A stretch of DNA of 64,000 nt from Athripsodes cinereus. Lineage: Eukaryota > Arthropoda > Insecta > Trichoptera > Leptoceridae. The DNA lies in assembly GCA_947579605.1 (NCBI GenBank), contig OX388311.1, positions 32,242,951-32,306,950 on the forward strand, given 5' to 3'. The position numbers and the translations under genes are program-made. The notes under the pieces are model-generated. The model saw nothing but the letters and a program-made list of their open reading frames with translations, was not told the origin of the DNA and did no database searches. Shown piece by piece: positions 32,801 to 40,990 of this stretch; position 1 is the first letter of the stretch; each line of letters starts with the position of its first letter.

Positions 32801-35800
32801 AAAGTTTTCAAAATTTTATAATAGTTAAATAAAAATAATAGGCGCCCTTGAGACGGTCTAGGGACTGTTAAACGGCGTCAAAATAAAATCATCCATAATC
32901 ATCATCATCATCAATAACAAAAGAGGTTTTCAAAATATAAAAGAAAACCTGAATAAATAAAGTAAGAGCTTTATTGATGTGAAATTACAATTCAATAAAA
33001 TTTTATACAGAATGTTTTACTATGCTTATTGTGTTTAATCAAATAATGATTAAATACTTATCAACTTATTGTCGAGCGCTTCCCCCTTGCGGCATCTTCA
33101 GGGTATGAGTTAATATATTATAATATTTGTGAATGAACGTACAATGTATAATAGGGTTAATGTATGCTAAATTGTCATTGTATCATATTGTTGTATAACC
33201 TGTTGAAGTGCTAGTAAAGGAGAAATAAAAATCTAATTTAGATTGTTTCTATTTATTTTACGATAAAATCTATGAAGCTGTAGTTAAACGATTTGTAGTT
33301 GTTGATCTCTGATGAATACCGTTATAGAATGCAACGAAATTTGTTCATTGCATTTTAAAAATAAGCATTAAAAAATAACAATAAAAATAATAATGTAATT
33401 ATGTTGGTTTTTGCCAAAGCACGTCCATTGTGACCCATATTTGTTAAAATTGAAAGTAAATTTTACAATAATACTCGTATGATCTCATTTTGTATATAAA
33501 TAAACCGCATTATAAAAACACAAAACCTCAAAAGAAAGTAAATCGACATGCCATCATTCGCAAATTTTGTTCGTTTTGCTTTAGCTTATAGGTAATTAGT
33601 AGTATAATGTTGTGATATTTGATATGAATATTCATACAAATAATCAATATTAATGTAACCGTTCTACTTCTAATGATTTCGTCTTAAATGTTTAAGAACA
33701 TAATAATAATTTAGCCTTTAAGAACATGATAATAATCAAGACAATTTTTTTAGCGCCGTTTTGTGATATGAACCACCGCAAGGGCGCATTTTGATTTTTT
33801 TTTTTATTTAACTATTATTATTATCATCTAATCTTAATATATTTTATTTTTTAATTAAACTATTAAACAATTTTTAATGCACTTGTAACTGTCGCAAATT
33901 TGATTAAAATGTGAGACAATTAAGAGAGTGCCAATAGGGGGTATTATTAATGAAGTAGGTAATAATAAAATATGATCAATTACAAAGTTTTAAAAATACT
34001 TTTTTAGAGTGGCTCGAGTTTCGACATGTAATTTCTTTTTCAAACTTAGTTTTTTTTGTCGTCATCGTCAGTCGAAAATTTCATAGAAAAAAGGTGTCTT
34101 AAATGACGAAATTTAAATGAAGAAAGCTTATGTCTGAATTAATTAATGAAAAGTACTTTTGACTTTGCAACTTCGCGTTTTAATATTTTTATTCATTTAT
34201 GTCAAATTGCTCACAGAAAAAAATAAAATGACATTGAAAATATCCATATTCAATAAGGAAGAATAATCGAAATAACGGTGTATTTTCACGAGAAAGTTTT
34301 TGGATGTCTGTTTGACAGATGAAACTAGGTTTATAGATAATAAACCTGAATACATCCTAATAAACACCTCTGCTCTATGACTAATGTGCTTGTGATGTGA
34401 AGGCTTAATACATTTTTTGCTTATAAATTCGTGATAATCACTAGTTATTATGTGAAGACGAACAATCATAAGATATAAACTATTTTCATTTCTTTCTATG
34501 AAATTCCTAATGTTATGATGCCATTGTCATAAAAACGGTGTATAGTGAAAAAGGGACGTTCTGGCTGTCACAAACCTTATAGATAAAAGAATAATGCTCA
34601 TTATGTTAATATAATTTAAAGTACTTTAGTTATACAAATTTGGTTGTTTTAGAGAACTACGTTGATTGAGTTGCTTGGACTTACCGTAATTACAGTTAGT
34701 TTCAAAAATAGGAGGTTATAAAAAGCTATCACACCATAGTATCAAAGCATTTTGATACCTACTTCTCGACTAGACACAAGTTTTTTTTTAAAGAACACCG
34801 CCCGCTACTTACCTCGTGTCGTACCTGGATATATGTTCCTCTATAACGACACACACACATACACAAACAGAGAAATGCTGCCCCGAGGGAGCACTCTAGA
34901 TTAGACACAAGTACTCGACTTTGAGTATTTATTGGTAGTAGTCGAACATAACACTGAGTACCGTGTTGTATTGTAAAAGAAAGATTAAAAGTGTATCGCC
35001 ACATCATTTAATTCTCCAAAAAATCGATACTAAATAAATTGTGATGTACAGGAGTTCATCACCTTCTCCACACATGCTTTTAAATATCTTAATTCATCAT
35101 ACTTTTCAAAAACCTCGATAACTGTTTTAGGATGGATTGTATATAAGATTACCTTCTTTCTTTACTTCCTAAATTTGTATTTTTGATCATTATTTGATTA
35201 TTTTCAGTAAGTAACTCTCCACCCATCTGCTTTAATCCAAGAAGAGCTCCTTTCTTGGAAGTCTGCGCGAGGGTCAATAACATTCACGTGAAGAAACAGA
35301 ATGTCCATATGTGTATTGACATTGATGCTAATATTGGAGAGTTTGACTTGTTATCGTGGAATTACAATTGTCTTAAGTAAGTATAAAATAAAATAATAGG
35401 ATGTCTCATTCTTTCAGATAATCTAAACATTATTCGAATAACAACCAGTCCGTTCATTTGCATACTTGCATATCTACTCATTCACTAGACATTCACTCAT
35501 TCACTAGACATTCATTGATTCACCCATTTACTAATTAATCCTTACATCTATTAATTCTAATACTCTTTCTTAATACCATAAAAGCATATCTCATAAGTGA
35601 GATATACAATAGACTAACTGCATGTCTTAAAAATAAGAAATTTTAATGAGTGTTCATTATTTAATAATAATAATCTTTATTGCACAAAATTAATATACAC
35701 TACTACTACTATACCATCACGGCATATCCCACAAGTGGGGTAGCCAGCAGACCAGCTGCATATAATAAACTTGCAAGCTGTCCTCTCCGTGCCAATATAA

Positions 35801-37325
35801 AATCAAGACATTCAGGATGGGTGGCAAGCCTCATCGCTGAATTTAAGATGTAAAATGTCTTATTTTTTCGAACACCTGCCTTTTACAGGACACTCGAAAA
35901 CTTACGAATAAGAGTGGGAGACCAATTCTTTACCGGGTGCTCCGCGGGATTAATATACAAAGAAGAAGAAAAAACATAGTATCATAACAATAGAATACAT
36001 AAATTTGTGCAATGGGCGAGTTTATCGCTGAATTTAACTAAATAAGAAGTATAGTAATTTTATGTTTCATATTGGCAAATTGTCTTCTTCATTTATGTAA
36101 AATGAAGAAGAATAAAATGAGTTCGTCGGTAGCCTGGAGGTAGAGTCTCGGCCTTATGAACATGAGGTCCGGGATTCGAAAAAAAAAAAGTACCGCATGC
36201 TTACGATAAAAGAAATGTTGGATATTGTCTGCAAATTTTTATAAAAAAACAAAAAGATCGTGAAATATCTCAAATTTTGATACTATACTAAAAATTTGGT
36301 GTTGGGTTGGTAGAAATTTGAAATGACAAGGTGTTTTCTTAAATTTAAAAACGAAAGCATGACCAGTACAACAAATCTGGAGCCGCCATTGTCCTCTCCG
36401 TTCCCGCGCCCTTGAGATGGATGCTCCATTAAACGGTGCCGAATAAATCATCCAACATACATACATACAAAATAATTAAGAAGGTATTCAGAATGAGTCA
36501 CAAACCACTTATTCACTCATCTTTATTTGAAAATTCTTTAAAATTTTGTAAAAAAAACCATTTATTAATTCGTAAAAGCTATGGCACCTTTAACATAATG
36601 TATGGTTCACAATGACATTTCAATACAAACATAATATAATATAGGTACTATGTTAGTGACATTATTTATGTAGTCAGTCATTCATTTATTTATTTATTTT
36701 TATTTATTTATTTATTTCATTAACAAAAACAGTTTTTAAAAGATAAGTCACAAAAAATCTACCTAACTGGGCATGAGCCCGTACCAAGGTAGACTGATCC
36801 AGTTTTCACCTTACATTGTCTCAGCTCTCAATTTTCTTTACTTCAGTTACTAAGGTTATTTTCCTTACTTTATTTAATCATAACATAACACACACGCTCA
36901 CGCACGCACACGTACATCCACACACACAAACACACTCATCCACATACACCCACATACATGCATACATACATAACATACATACACTCATTCACATTTTCAT
37001 CCATCCACTCACTCACTCATTCATTCACACGAACGTTAAGGATCAACCTAATATTAGTTTTCTCTACAGATTTGGAGTAGAAGGATTACAAACAGGGTTA
37101 GATCCATCATCAGTGGCTGTGAAGCCACCCCCAGTGATTCCAAACATTCCCATCACCGCAGAAGGAGATGAGGATGACGAAGACGATGAAGAAGAGGACG
37201 ATGATGAGGAAGATGATGATGGTGATGAGGATGAGGATGATGATGATGATGATGACGAAGATGGATCTGAACTTTTTGATGAACTCGATGATGACGGAGA
37301 TGATATCTTTGACGCATTCTATTAA
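23741..37325 (+). CDS. secreted Cys-rich (DUF4773-like) protein with Asp/Glu C-terminal tail, 4 exons
   Basis: Joining 23741-23828, 30726-31280, 35208-35376 and 37070-37325 gives 355 residues with consistent phases (1, 1, 2) and GT-AG introns of 6.9, 3.9 and 1.7 kb. Residues 1-26 are a signal peptide (hydrophobic FLLFIYSF core, then SVLA-K). Residues 30-115 are mixed and 116-160 Ala/Glu/Pro-rich. The conserved domain at 165-271 has ten cysteines: C166, C168, C173, C175, C176 in a CxCx4CxCC cluster, then C185, C222, C234, C250 and C269. This spacing and motifs such as PCFCAAGTCSCCATI and LEVCARVNN resemble insect DUF4773 (from memory, not searched). Residues 302-352 are nearly all Asp/Glu, ending IFDAFY. 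A secreted, calcium- or cation-binding role is possible, but the function is unknown. All three introns hold transposon debris. Confidence 0.85.
24421..24580 (+). mobile_element. degraded Penelope-like terminus (S-related), single arm
   Basis: TTGATGACTTAGCAGTCGAA, AGACGCCTCTTTGAA, then AAAACATTTGTTAT and ATTATGGAAATCTGACC follow the order of one arm of element S plus its ATTATGGAATTCTACTACG extension at 12285. It is in intron 1 of gene 2; 23829-24420 shows nothing else. Confidence 0.4.
24983..25119 (+). mobile_element. SINE family A in intron 1
   Basis: It starts in the B box (CGTGGTTCGATCCCAGGTGC), keeps CAAGCTTTTAGCTTAGTGTG and the terminal AACCCAGATAGGTATATCT, and ends in an 18-A tract. 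5' truncated. Confidence 0.8.
25340..25485 (+). repeat. dispersed repeat X in intron 1
   Basis: TCAGTGGGGTAGCCAGAAGA, TAACTGCATGTAATAAATAT, GACTTTCAGAATGATTGGCA and AACCCCATCGCTGCTGAACT match 35698-35955 in order. 25486-26109 is AT-rich with nothing identified. Confidence 0.65.
26110..26280 (+). mobile_element. SINE family B, diverged, intron 1
   Basis: GGGCTCGACTCCCGGCCAGG (mutated B box), GTCTTGGGTTTGGGTGTTAC and CATAGTCGTGTTAGCATTAT align with 17956-18187. Confidence 0.65.
26590..26830 (-). mobile_element. LINE family C fragment, intron 1
   Basis: The minus strand reads RGPGQRRISWLHNLRQEFRN, cognate to GRRGVGRRRLSWLQNIQEW at 46330-46670. It is heavily mutated. 26831-27221 has only AT-rich sequence with a short ATT run (27126-27151). 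Confidence 0.6.
27222..27405 (-). mobile_element. SINE family A, near full length, intron 1
   Basis: On the minus strand: TAGCCTGGAGGTAGAGTCTC (A-box region), CCGTGGTTCGATACCAGGTA (B-box region), CACAGTAAGC-type body reversed and a T/A terminus at 27222-27233. It abuts the next SINE, in opposite orientation. Confidence 0.82.
27410..27750 (+). mobile_element. SINE family B interrupted by another repeat, intron 1
   Basis: 27410-27475 is the tRNA-like head (AATGTAAAGCTCTTACCCGT) and 27600-27750 the body (AGTCCTGGGTTTGGTTGTGG, GTATCGTCACGTTAGTACTC). Between them 27480-27600 (TGGGCCGCCCGTGAGGATAA, GACTCCTAAGATTTCCGG) belongs to the repeat seen reversed at 60900-61090. 27751-28489 shows nothing else. 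Confidence 0.6.
28490..28912 (-). mobile_element. LINE family B, degraded, intron 1
   Basis: The minus strand keeps MRSSRRMCDESLRVRMCNND, IREECGVKVG and LRWFGRLERMNEDRMTKKIY, then a frameshift before the Pro/Arg-rich part. 28913-29844 shows nothing recognised. Confidence 0.75.
29845..30612 (+). mobile_element. LINE family B copy split by a MITE, intron 1
   Basis: 29845-30313 runs from GATAAAAGATGCGATAGGGA through AATGCAGTCGAGATGTGATC to GGCGTTCTGTTCCCTCTG. 30573-30612 resumes with ATTACCCTACCTGGGATACG and a GAGTATAAATAGGTAG tail. The MITE at 30314-30572 lies between. Stops are frequent. Confidence 0.75.
30314..30572. mobile_element. palindromic MITE, 259 bp, inserted in LINE B
   Basis: It starts CACTGAGAAAAATACTC and ends GTATTTTTCTTAGTG. 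The arms continue with ACGAATCATTGGTACG, CTATCAGATTAGGACCAGAG and ATCGTACAAACGATTCGTTG mirrored around a loop near 30432-30445. TG flanks both sides, but a longer target duplication is not evident. It ends only 153 bp before exon 2. Confidence 0.8.
30726..31280 (+). CDS. gene 2 exon 2 (N-terminal region and first Cys cluster)
   Basis: The acceptor TTTTTTAACAG lies at 30715-30725 and the donor CCAG|GTTAGT at 31281. It encodes EFTVVVTENNYKEIYIPLTI through the CxCx4CxCC cluster to VVRRILP. The frame is open throughout. Confidence 0.88.
31400..31570 (+). repeat. dispersed repeat in intron 2
   Basis: AGGCTTAGGCCGGTTTAAGT, GCACTTTACCCATGGTGTG and TTCACCAATCTAATC resemble the arms of the inverted-repeat element at 52437-52735 and a fragment at 15313. 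31571-31859 shows nothing else. Confidence 0.5.
31860..32145 (+). mobile_element. LINE family D, 3' end, intron 2
   Basis: Open codons ESRLRWYGHVSRRPPEYIGN, RAQSLVAPGSRSRGRPKRRW and REVVKQDMRDCGASPEDAQN lead to a TAA near 32117, followed by a GAGAGAGAGAGAGA tail (32132-32146). Similar peptides end many arthropod LINE ORF2 proteins. The frame is intact but strongly 5' truncated. Confidence 0.78.
32146..32837. other. intron 2 spacer, nothing identified
   Basis: AT-rich, no recognisable repeat. Confidence 0.4.
32838..32915 (+). repeat. LINE 3' UTR fragment with ATCATC tail
   Basis: GGCGCCCTTGAGACGGTCTA, GGGACTGTTAAACGGCGTC, then AATCATCATCATCATC: the same 3' end as 20680-20770 (reverse there). 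Confidence 0.65.
33066..33108 (-). mobile_element. Penelope-like terminus with degraded hammerhead-like core
   Basis: On the minus strand CCTGAAGATGCCGCAAGGGG, then GAAGCGCTCGACAATAAG. It keeps CTGAAGA (fits CUGANGA) but stem II is broken compared with 53262-53299, and the helix I pairing is lost. Confidence 0.45.
33109..35207. other. intron 2 spacer; one MITE relic
   Basis: Mostly AT-rich and unassigned. 34009-34055 (CTCGAGTTTCGACATG, then TTTTTCAAACTTAG) is a single-arm relic of the foldback element at 6722-6847. Confidence 0.45.
35208..35376 (+). CDS. gene 2 exon 3 (second half of the Cys domain)
   Basis: The acceptor ATTATTTTCAG ends at 35207 and the donor AA|GTAAGTAT is at 35377. It encodes SPPICFNPRRAPFLEVCARV, then NVHMCIDIDANIGEFD and NYNCLK. 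Four cysteines continue the domain. It is only found by splicing logic because the exon is short. Confidence 0.85.
35698..35955 (+). repeat. dispersed repeat X, best copy, intron 3
   Basis: ACTATACCATCACGGCATAT, CCCACAAGTGGGGTAGCCAG, TTGCAAGCTGTCCTCTCCGT, GACATTCAGGATGGGTGGCA, CTCATCGCTGAATTTAAGAT and AACACCTGCCTTTTACAGGA occur in order over about 255 bp. Fragments of this order recur at 13025, 18305, 25340, 54733, 58448 and elsewhere. No ORF, no TIR and no tRNA head, so the class is unknown. Confidence 0.7.
36121..36190 (+). mobile_element. SINE A head only, ending in an A tract
   Basis: GTTCGTCGGTAGCCTGGAGG, TAGAGTCTCGGCCTTATGAA and GAGGTCCGGGATTCG are followed at once by 12 A within 36178-36190. 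The body normally found after the B box is absent. Confidence 0.7.
36405..36465 (+). repeat. LINE 3' UTR fragment
   Basis: CGCGCCCTTGAGATGGATGC, TCCATTAAACGGTGCCGAAT and a CATACATACATAC tail, a relative of the 32838 fragment with a different microsatellite tail. Confidence 0.5.
36680..37050. repeat. low-complexity part of intron 3
   Basis: 36683-36720 is an ATTT-type microsatellite. 36888-37030 is a degenerate CA-rich run (CACACACGCTCACGCACGCA and similar, then CATACATACATAAC and CATTCACTC variants). It stops 40 bp before exon 4, and the polypyrimidine tract follows it. Confidence 0.75.
37070..37325 (+). CDS. gene 2 exon 4 (acidic tail)
   Basis: The acceptor TTTTCTCTACAG ends at 37069. The exon opens KFGVEGLQTGLDPSSVAVKP, continues through a Pro/Ile stretch, then about 50 Asp/Glu residues coded mainly by GAT/GAC/GAA/GAG repeats, and stops TAA at 37323-37325. 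Repetitive codons make length variation by slippage likely. Confidence 0.9.
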
Positions 37326-37386
37326 AATAATAAATACTCGAAATCTTATAGCTTCTCCGACCACTGCACAACTAACTTTGTGAGTT

Positions 37387-37778
37387 ATATCGTCCCTCTT
37401 CTGACTAACAGTCGTATCTGCTAAAATGTAAATAGTTCAGGAGGGCGTTTTTAGTGTTTCGCCGTGTATATTTTCGTCTCTCTCATAGTTATATAATAAA
37501 GTGTAAATATATTACATTATTTTATTTGTATTCTTATATATCTCAGTATCATTTTTGTGATGAAATTTTAAGGAATTCGTAGATACGACAACACATTTTA
37601 TTTAGAGTCATTCGTAAATACGACAAAAAATCAGAAAGTTGTTCTAGGATAACGGTAACAGTTACAGGTGTGATCTTCAGTGAGAACATGCAGGGCACAT
37701 ATAAATACACATTGGTGATCATAACTCGATTTTGCCAAAAATGTCAGATACGACAGTTAGTCAGAAGAGGGACGATAT
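37387..37778. mobile_element. 392-bp inverted-repeat element over the gene 2 3' UTR
   Basis: ATATCGTCCCTCTTCTGACT and the next 14 bases (37387-37420) match the reverse complement of 37745-37778 with one mismatch. The left arm starts 61 bases after the stop codon of gene 2, and the poly(A) signal 37495-37500 lies inside. A weaker internal echo, GAGTCATTCGTAAATACGAC, occurs near 37605. No transposase. Confidence 0.75.
37495..37500 (+). promoter_or_regulatory. candidate poly(A) signal of gene 2
   Basis: ATATAATAAAGTG places AATAAA 170 bases after the stop, with GT/T-rich sequence downstream (TGTAAATA, TTATTTGTATTC). It is the only AATAAA in the first 250 bases apart from CTATTAAAATAATAAA at the stop itself. 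Confidence 0.55.
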
Positions 37779-38270
37779 GTGTAATATGGTTTAAGATAGA
37801 AAAACGCAAAAAGTCAAAATAAATTACTCGAAACACATTAAAATTACTGCAAAACTGATGGAAAACTTCGTAAAAAAATTGAATGGAACATGCGAATCAG
37901 CATGAGAAAAACAGAAAAACTTATCATCGTATTATAGTGTTAATCTTTTCTCCATTTAAATTACGATTTCGAAGTTGAAGCCATCTTCGAGAATATTTGC
38001 CGATGGGGCTAGATTTAGAAAAGAAACAATCCTCATATACGAGCTAGACTTAATCAAAAGCTTTAATATAATTCGAAGCATTGAAAGCTTACAGAAATTT
38101 AATTGTTACATTTGCTTCTCTCATATTTACATCTCATATTGAAAAATTGTTCGGTGCTTAATAGGGTACATGCTAGAGTTTCCTAAGAGAGACGATGGAA
38201 TTATTTATTGGAGTATTATAACTTAAATCATTCGTGAGTTAGCACTTAGAACTACGATCATTATATGGTT

Positions 38271-38487
38271 CAGCAGGGCTACTCTTGACAAAACTAAACA
38301 CGATCTTAATCTAGTCTTGATCTTGATCATACGACGCACGAAGTGACTATTGGCCAAAAATACACGCAAACCGATCTTGCGTTAGCGGTAGCGCGATGTT
38401 TTTGACCATAGTCCCTTCGTGCGTCGTATGATCAAGATCAAGACTAGATTAAGATCGTGTTTAGTTTTGTCAAGAGTAACCCTGCTG
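38271..38487. mobile_element. palindromic MITE family P, copy 5 (best)
   Basis: CAGCAGGGCTACTCTTGACA to GTCAAGAGTAACCCTGCTG, perfect terminal 8-mer CAGCAGGG/CCCTGCTG, flanked by GTT on both sides (a possible 3-bp target duplication). Near-identical to copies 1 and 2, so this is a recently active family. Confidence 0.88.
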
Positions 38488-38634
38488 GTTTTTCAGAGAT
38501 TCATGATAGTGTTCGTAAGAATTTGTATTGGATATGTTTTAGAAACATCGCCAAATTATTTATTTTGCTAACTGATTTCATCGCTTTTTTGAGGACCCAT
38601 TATTGTAGTCAATTCACTGACACCTTTTGAAACC

Positions 38635-39178
38635 TGGAGAGTTACTCATGACACGCTCTTAATATGATCTTAATCTTGTATTGATCTTAAATTCTACGAT
38701 GCGTGAAGTGGCTAGAGTAAAAAATACGTGCATGTCAATCTTGCGGCAGCTGATAAAAGTCGTTTACAATATTTACATGAGTATTATGTTTGTATTATGT
38801 GATATAGCCCCAAGAAAGTACCAGACATTGGTGTATACGTTAATATTGTTGTGATATTTATAAATTTATATGAAAAATATCATCTAATTTCGTAAAAAAA
38901 ATCAGACTATTGATAAAATTAGTTTTAAGAAGGTGTATTAATTTTTTTAAATATCACAACAGTATTAACGTATACATCAATTTTTGGAACATTATTGGGG
39001 TTATATCATATGATACAACCATAATAATCATGTAAATGTTGAACACGACTATCCTCAGCTACCATGGGATTGTCATGCACGTATTTTTGACTATAGTCAC
39101 TTCAAGCATCGTAGAGTTTAAGATCAAGAAAAAATTAAGATTATTTTTTAATTAGATCGTGTCATGAGTGACTCTCTT
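38635..39178. mobile_element. long palindrome, ~540 bp, extended relative of MITE family P
   Basis: The outer arms GAGAGTTACTCATGACACG and GTGTCATGAGTGACTCTC and the neighbouring AAGATCAA/TTGATCTT stretches match family P. The pairing continues inward: CAGCTGATAAAAGTCG, GTGATATAGCCCC, TGTATACGTTAATATTGTTG and ATATTTATAAATTT-like parts have inverted partners up to a centre near 38905. Arms differ at roughly one base in ten, so it is old. Confidence 0.75.
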
Positions 39179-40063
39179 TCTGCTGTACGAGTAGCTTAAC
39201 CGTGAGTTTATGTTACTTCGTACGTGTCAAAAATCTTCACAGCTTAGAATAATTAAAAGTTTTTTTGAATTATTCGCATATTTCATTATATTTTTTTCGA
39301 TACAAGCAAAGTACATTAGCTTATGATGCACATTAAATTTTAAGTTTTTGGACCATAGATTGTGATTTTTAATATGAATGTCACAGAACCAGTAATTTTC
39401 CGTTGATGAATTTTTAATTAAAATATTCATAAAAATATCAAGAAATGGCAAAAAAAATCTGATGAATTTTTAGCATAAAATTATCGGTAATAAAACATAA
39501 TAAGATCTTAATTTAATGATATTGCGTCGTGTGTCGGTGAAATTGAAATCATATTTATTTATTTCTACAAGACTCGGCCATTTCTTTTTGAGATTAGAAC
39601 GATATTATATTTTAAACTTGTTCTGATTTCAAAAATATTTAAGGTTATTACGATAAATAATTAAGTAAGTATTTATTTACATTTTAAGTAACGTAAGAAA
39701 GCGTCTCTTTCTTTTAAATACGATGAAAAACTGTTGCCAAATACTCGTGTTTTAAAATATTGAGAAAAAGTTGTGAGAATGATTTTATTTATCAGATGAA
39801 CCCAAAAAAATTATAAATATTGAATACAGCCAGTTGATTTTTTTTTGTAAATTAAGAAGAATGCATTTTTATTGCTATAAATTTCCATGAAACACGCGAG
39901 ATTAAAAAAAATCTTGGTGTGAATGATTTGCTAAAATAATTATAAAAATCAAAGTAAAGCTTAGTATATTTATAATCTTTGTGTTAAACTTTATTTTTGA
40001 TATACAGGAATTCTGTTTAGAACTTATTTACTGTGTCGGTGTTTAGGTAGTAGAATTTCATTG
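39179..40063. other. AT-rich spacer, nothing identified
   Basis: No recognisable ORF. 40026-40063 (ACTGTGTCGGTGTTTAGGTA) is the reverse of the CTACCTAAACACCGACACAG extension found beside element S at 53050. Confidence 0.4.
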
Positions 40064-40266
40064 CGAAATAAGTAAAACAAGTGTTTTATTCTACTTCTGA
40101 TTTATTCGACGAGAGAAACGTCTTTCGTCTTATTAGGACATTGTTAATTCATTGACCATATTGACAATGTCCCTATCAAGATTGACAATGTCCTAATAAG
40201 ACGAAAGACGTCTCTCTCGTCGAATAAATCAATAGTAGAATAAAACACTTGTTTTCTTTGTTTCGT
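40064..40266. mobile_element. palindromic element S, copy 2
   Basis: Arms read outward as GACGAAAGACGTCTCTCTCG, TCGAATAAATCAATAGTAGA and ATAAAACACTTGTTTT, around a loop with two ATTGACAATGTCC-like direct repeats (about 40160-40192). Confidence 0.75.
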
Positions 40267-40313
40267 TCTGTTTAGAACAATAAAAATGTTTGTACTCGCA
40301 TTCAAACACATTT

Positions 40314-40685
40314 CGACGTTCCAGTTCCACAACTCAACAAGTCGAAATGTTATACATTCTAGAAATCACCAATATTGCAATTTTGGTTTGTTTATGTATG
40401 CTTTAAAAACTCAACAAAAAGTGAAATATATCATATTATAATTACACTGTTAGAGGCCATTGTTTCGTTAAATAGTTAAAAAAATTGAAATATTTATTTG
40501 GGGAATTGAAAATAGGTACATATTTTTTCATTAACTTAATAATTAATAGGTATATAAAGGGAACCGTGTATTTTTTAAAGTTATTTGTTAGTGGAATTGA
40601 TAGAGTGGAGTTGATTTCATGAATAACCAATTAAATCCAAAATTTCGAAAATTTCGACTTGTTGATGTGTGGAACTGGAACGTCG
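40314..40685. mobile_element. 372-bp inverted-repeat MITE
   Basis: CGACGTTCCAGTTCCACA, then CTCAACAAGTCGAAAT (40314-40348), match the reverse complement of 40651-40685 with two mismatches over 35 bases. AT-rich interior, no transposase. Confidence 0.75.
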
Positions 40686-40899
40686 ATTAACAAAATGTTT
40701 TATTTGATATTATGTTTGCTATCATGAAAATAAATAATTTGGATAATACATCTCAATTTTGTTGTCTGACGTTACTTCGTGTTAATAGAAGTTTATGTTA
40801 AATTTCTTTTAATAAAACACTTTTGTTCAGTATTTTTATGTAAACTATTGTTTGCGAGCCGAGTTTCCAAAGCTTCCAAACAATCGTAAAATTTCATTT

Positions 40900-40990
40900 A
40901 ACGCTAACCTGACAATGAGAGGTGAATCTCTAGAAAGTCGTCTTGCGAATTTTAATAAAGTCACGTTAAAAAACTAAGTAAAAGTGTTTT
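40900..40990 (+). mobile_element. Penelope-like terminus, hammerhead-like core with mutated G8
   Basis: CTGACAA (40909-40915; CUGANGA with one change), GAGAG/CTCT stem, GAAA (40932-40935), AGTCGTCT able to form a 2-bp helix III, T, then GCGAATTTTAATAAAG and AAGTAAAAGTGTTTTACTTT. The order equals that at 12640. Confidence 0.5.

Noticed and set aside
36816..37068. His/Thr-rich N-terminal extension of the exon 4 open frame
   Set aside because: It is CA-rich low-complexity intron; the polypyrimidine tract and AG at 37068-37069 mark the exon start, and the phase joins exon 3.
37110..37383. Ile/His-rich and Met/Lys-rich open frames in other frames and strand
   Set aside because: Shadows of the Asp/Glu repeat codons in exon 4 of gene 2.
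38790..39015. Separate MITE nested in the loop of the long palindrome
   Set aside because: Pairing is continuous between outer and inner arms, so one long foldback element is the simpler reading, although nesting is not excluded.
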